Below are positions 62,714 through 64,000 of a stretch of 64,000 nucleotides of DNA, in pieces (position 1 is the first letter of the stretch; every line of letters begins with the position of its first letter). The stretch spans positions 1 to 64,000 of the forward strand of contig NZ_LMPF01000006.1 of NCBI RefSeq assembly GCF_001424345.1, read 5' to 3'. Under the pieces are notes generated by a model. The model made no database searches and was not told the DNA's origin. It saw only the letters and a list, made by a program, of their open reading frames with translations. This DNA comes from Burkholderia sp. Leaf177. Its GTDB lineage: Bacteria > Pseudomonadota > Gammaproteobacteria > Burkholderiales > Burkholderiaceae. A program made the position numbers and the translations under genes.

Positions 62714-63370
62714 TTACAGCGGCGGGTCGACGGGACGGCGCGGCGCGGCCTGCGCTTGCGGCATGGACGGCGCGACTACTCCCATTGACACGATGTACTT
62801 CAACGCAGCATCGACGGACATATCGAGCTCGATGACTTCGCTTCTCGGCACCATCAGGAAAAAGCCCGAGGTGGGATTCGGCGTGGTCGGCACGTAGACG
62901 CTCACATGATCTTCGGTCAGGTGATTCACTACGTCGCCGCCAGGAACGCCCGTCAGGAATCCAATGGTGTACGAACCCGAATGAGGATAACGGATCAGCA
63001 GTGCCTTGCGGAACGCGTTGCCGCTGCTCGAAAGCAACGTGTCCGACACTTGTTTCACGCTGGTATACAACGGCCCGACCACGGGAATGTGACGCACGAT
63101 CACATTCCACCACTCGACCAGTTTCTGGCCGATGAAGTTCTGCGTGAGCAAGCCCACGACAAAAATGAACGCGAGCGTAAGCACGGCGCCCAAGCCCGGC
63201 AGATGGAAACCGAACACGCGCTCGGGCTGCCACGATTCCGGCAGCAGCAGCAGCGTCTGGTCCATGGTTCCGATCACGAGACCGATCACCCACAAGGTGA
63301 TGGCAAGCGGCACCAGCACCAGCAAGCCGGTGGCAAACACGGATTTCAACGTAGTCTTTTTGGTCGTCAT
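62714..63370 (-). CDS. DUF502-family membrane protein
   Basis: This 218-residue inner-membrane protein of unknown function is almost always found beside aspS in beta-proteobacteria. Two transmembrane helices are visible (SVFATGLLVLVPLAITLWVIGLVIG and LGAVLTLAFIFVVGLLTQNF). The family block IPVVGPLYTSVKQVSDTLLSS and a domain with YPHSGSYTIGFLTG and VYVPTTPNPTSGFFLMVPR follow. The C-terminus is Pro/Ala/Arg rich. It is co-transcribed with fmdB-like and aspS by position. Confidence 0.9.
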   Translation of the reverse strand: MTTKKTTLKSVFATGLLVLVPLAITLWVIGLVIGTMDQTLLLLPESWQPERVFGFHLPGLGAVLTLAFIFVVGLLTQNFIGQKLVEWWNVIVRHIPVVGPLYTSVKQVSDTLLSSSGNAFRKALLIRYPHSGSYTIGFLTGVPGGDVVNHLTEDHVSVYVPTTPNPTSGFFLMVPRSEVIELDMSVDAALKYIVSMGVVAPSMPQAQAAPRRPVDPPL

Positions 63371-63569
63371 TTACACAGCCGGAAGGCCGCACCGCCGGAT
63401 TTCACGGTTTGGCTGGTTCGCCGCCCGAAGTGCAGCTTGGGTTCCGGGCGGACATCTGCGTGCGTACGATCGGACAGATCGAGCGGTTGAGCGCGGTGAA
63501 ATGGATCGCGCGGGTCAGGCTTCGTTTGCGTTTCAGGCTTCGCGCTTCGTTTCAGGATTTCGGCGGGCG

Positions 63570-63968
63570 TCAATTAGATGCCGGAGCAGCCGGTTTCGAT
63601 GCCGCCGGCGTGGACGATGCACTGCTCTTCGAACTATCCGATGCCGGCGCGCTTGCCGCCGCCGAATCGCTTTTCGAGGCGTCCTTGCCCGAACTGCCCG
63701 AATTCCCTGAATCCGATGCGCTTTCGCTCTTGGTTTCGGCCTTCGCGCCGTCTTCCTTCTTGGCGGCCGCGGGCGCACCATTATTACCGCCACGGAAGTC
63801 CGTCACGTACCAGCCAGAGCCCTTCAACTGAAAGCCTGCAGCGGTGACCTGCTTGACGAACGTGTCCTTCCCGCACTGCGGGCAGGTGGTGAGCGGCGCA
63901 TCGCTCATTTTCTGGAGCGCGTCTTTTTGAAAGCCGCATGACTCGCAGCGGTACGCGTAGATCGGCAT
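63570..63968 (-). CDS. FmdB-family zinc-ribbon regulatory protein
   Basis: This 132-residue protein starts MPIYAYRCESCGFQKDALQ and has two CxxC knuckles (CESCG, CPQCG, about residues 8-36) forming a zinc ribbon, then GFQLKGSGWYVTDFRG, the family signature. After about residue 60 it becomes a low-complexity tail rich in Ser, Ala, Lys and Pro. FmdB-like proteins are described as putative regulators. It heads the leftward fmdB-DUF502-aspS group; the 200 bp to the DUF502 gene hold no convincing gene. Confidence 0.9.
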   Translation of the reverse strand: MPIYAYRCESCGFQKDALQKMSDAPLTTCPQCGKDTFVKQVTAAGFQLKGSGWYVTDFRGGNNGAPAAAKKEDGAKAETKSESASDSGNSGSSGKDASKSDSAAASAPASDSSKSSASSTPAASKPAAPASN

Positions 63969-64000
63969 GGCACTCTTCCTACGATTGACGTTTCGGCGCT

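Overview
The window is chromosomal DNA of a beta-proteobacterium, most likely from the Burkholderia sensu lato group (Caballeronia/Paraburkholderia type). The reasons are GC-rich genes, housekeeping clusters in the order known from that group (dusB-fis-purH-ruvCAB; fmdB-DUF502-aspS-nudB-clsB; pntAA-pntAB-pntB; gltIJKL beside gdhA), and protein sequences I recognise as Burkholderiaceae-like. I see no tRNA or 16S/23S rRNA genes, prophage, insertion sequence or CRISPR array. Nearly everything is ordinary core genome with a few small accessory or structural oddities.

Layout. 0-2 kb: cytochrome b561 and two YceI-type periplasmic proteins; the last is cut by the window edge, next to an exact 28-bp duplication. 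2-6 kb: a pqiAABC envelope lipid-transport operon. 6-9 kb: a glutathione transferase, then a secreted alpha/beta hydrolase and a TetR regulator with three similar operator-like sites. 9-11 kb: mnmA and nudJ. 11-14 kb: proton-translocating transhydrogenase. 14.2-14.5 kb: a small tyrosine-phosphatase gene whose catalytic cysteine codon is TGA. 14.6-15.3 kb: a HigBA-like toxin-antitoxin pair. 15.5-25 kb: rlmL-like methyltransferase, pepP, ubiH, dusB-fis, purH and ruvCAB. 25-31 kb: a histidine phosphatase, dtd, tyrS, anmK, erpA, rplM-rpsI and a candidate short RNA with an anti-Shine-Dalgarno loop. 31-36 kb: osmC, RNase P RNA, a DUF3025 gene, pyrC, a class II amidotransferase and yegP.

36-45 kb holds the glutamate/aspartate ABC transporter, glutamate dehydrogenase, a LysR regulator, a NarK-type transporter and an ABC exporter. 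45-49 kb holds a thioesterase and a large PAS-PAS-LOV-GGDEF-EAL protein. 49-51 kb pairs a nitrate-reductase-associated protein with fdhD, whose 3' end runs into a 14-bp tandem repeat. 50.7-58 kb is a complete beta-oxidation set (enoyl-CoA hydratase, thiolase, 3-hydroxyacyl-CoA dehydrogenase, acyl-CoA dehydrogenase) with a TetR regulator. 58-64 kb carries clsB, nudB, a second HigBA-like pair lying between two copies of one terminator, aspS, a DUF502 membrane protein and an fmdB-type zinc-ribbon protein.

The observations I would follow first are the in-frame TGA at the phosphatase catalytic Cys (selenocysteine or a dead gene), the candidate anti-SD small RNA upstream of rplM, the toxin-antitoxin cassette bounded by duplicated terminators, the paired hairpins with a compensatory base change in the beta-oxidation operon, and the TetR sites placed inside promoter spacers. 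I found no clearly new multi-gene system.
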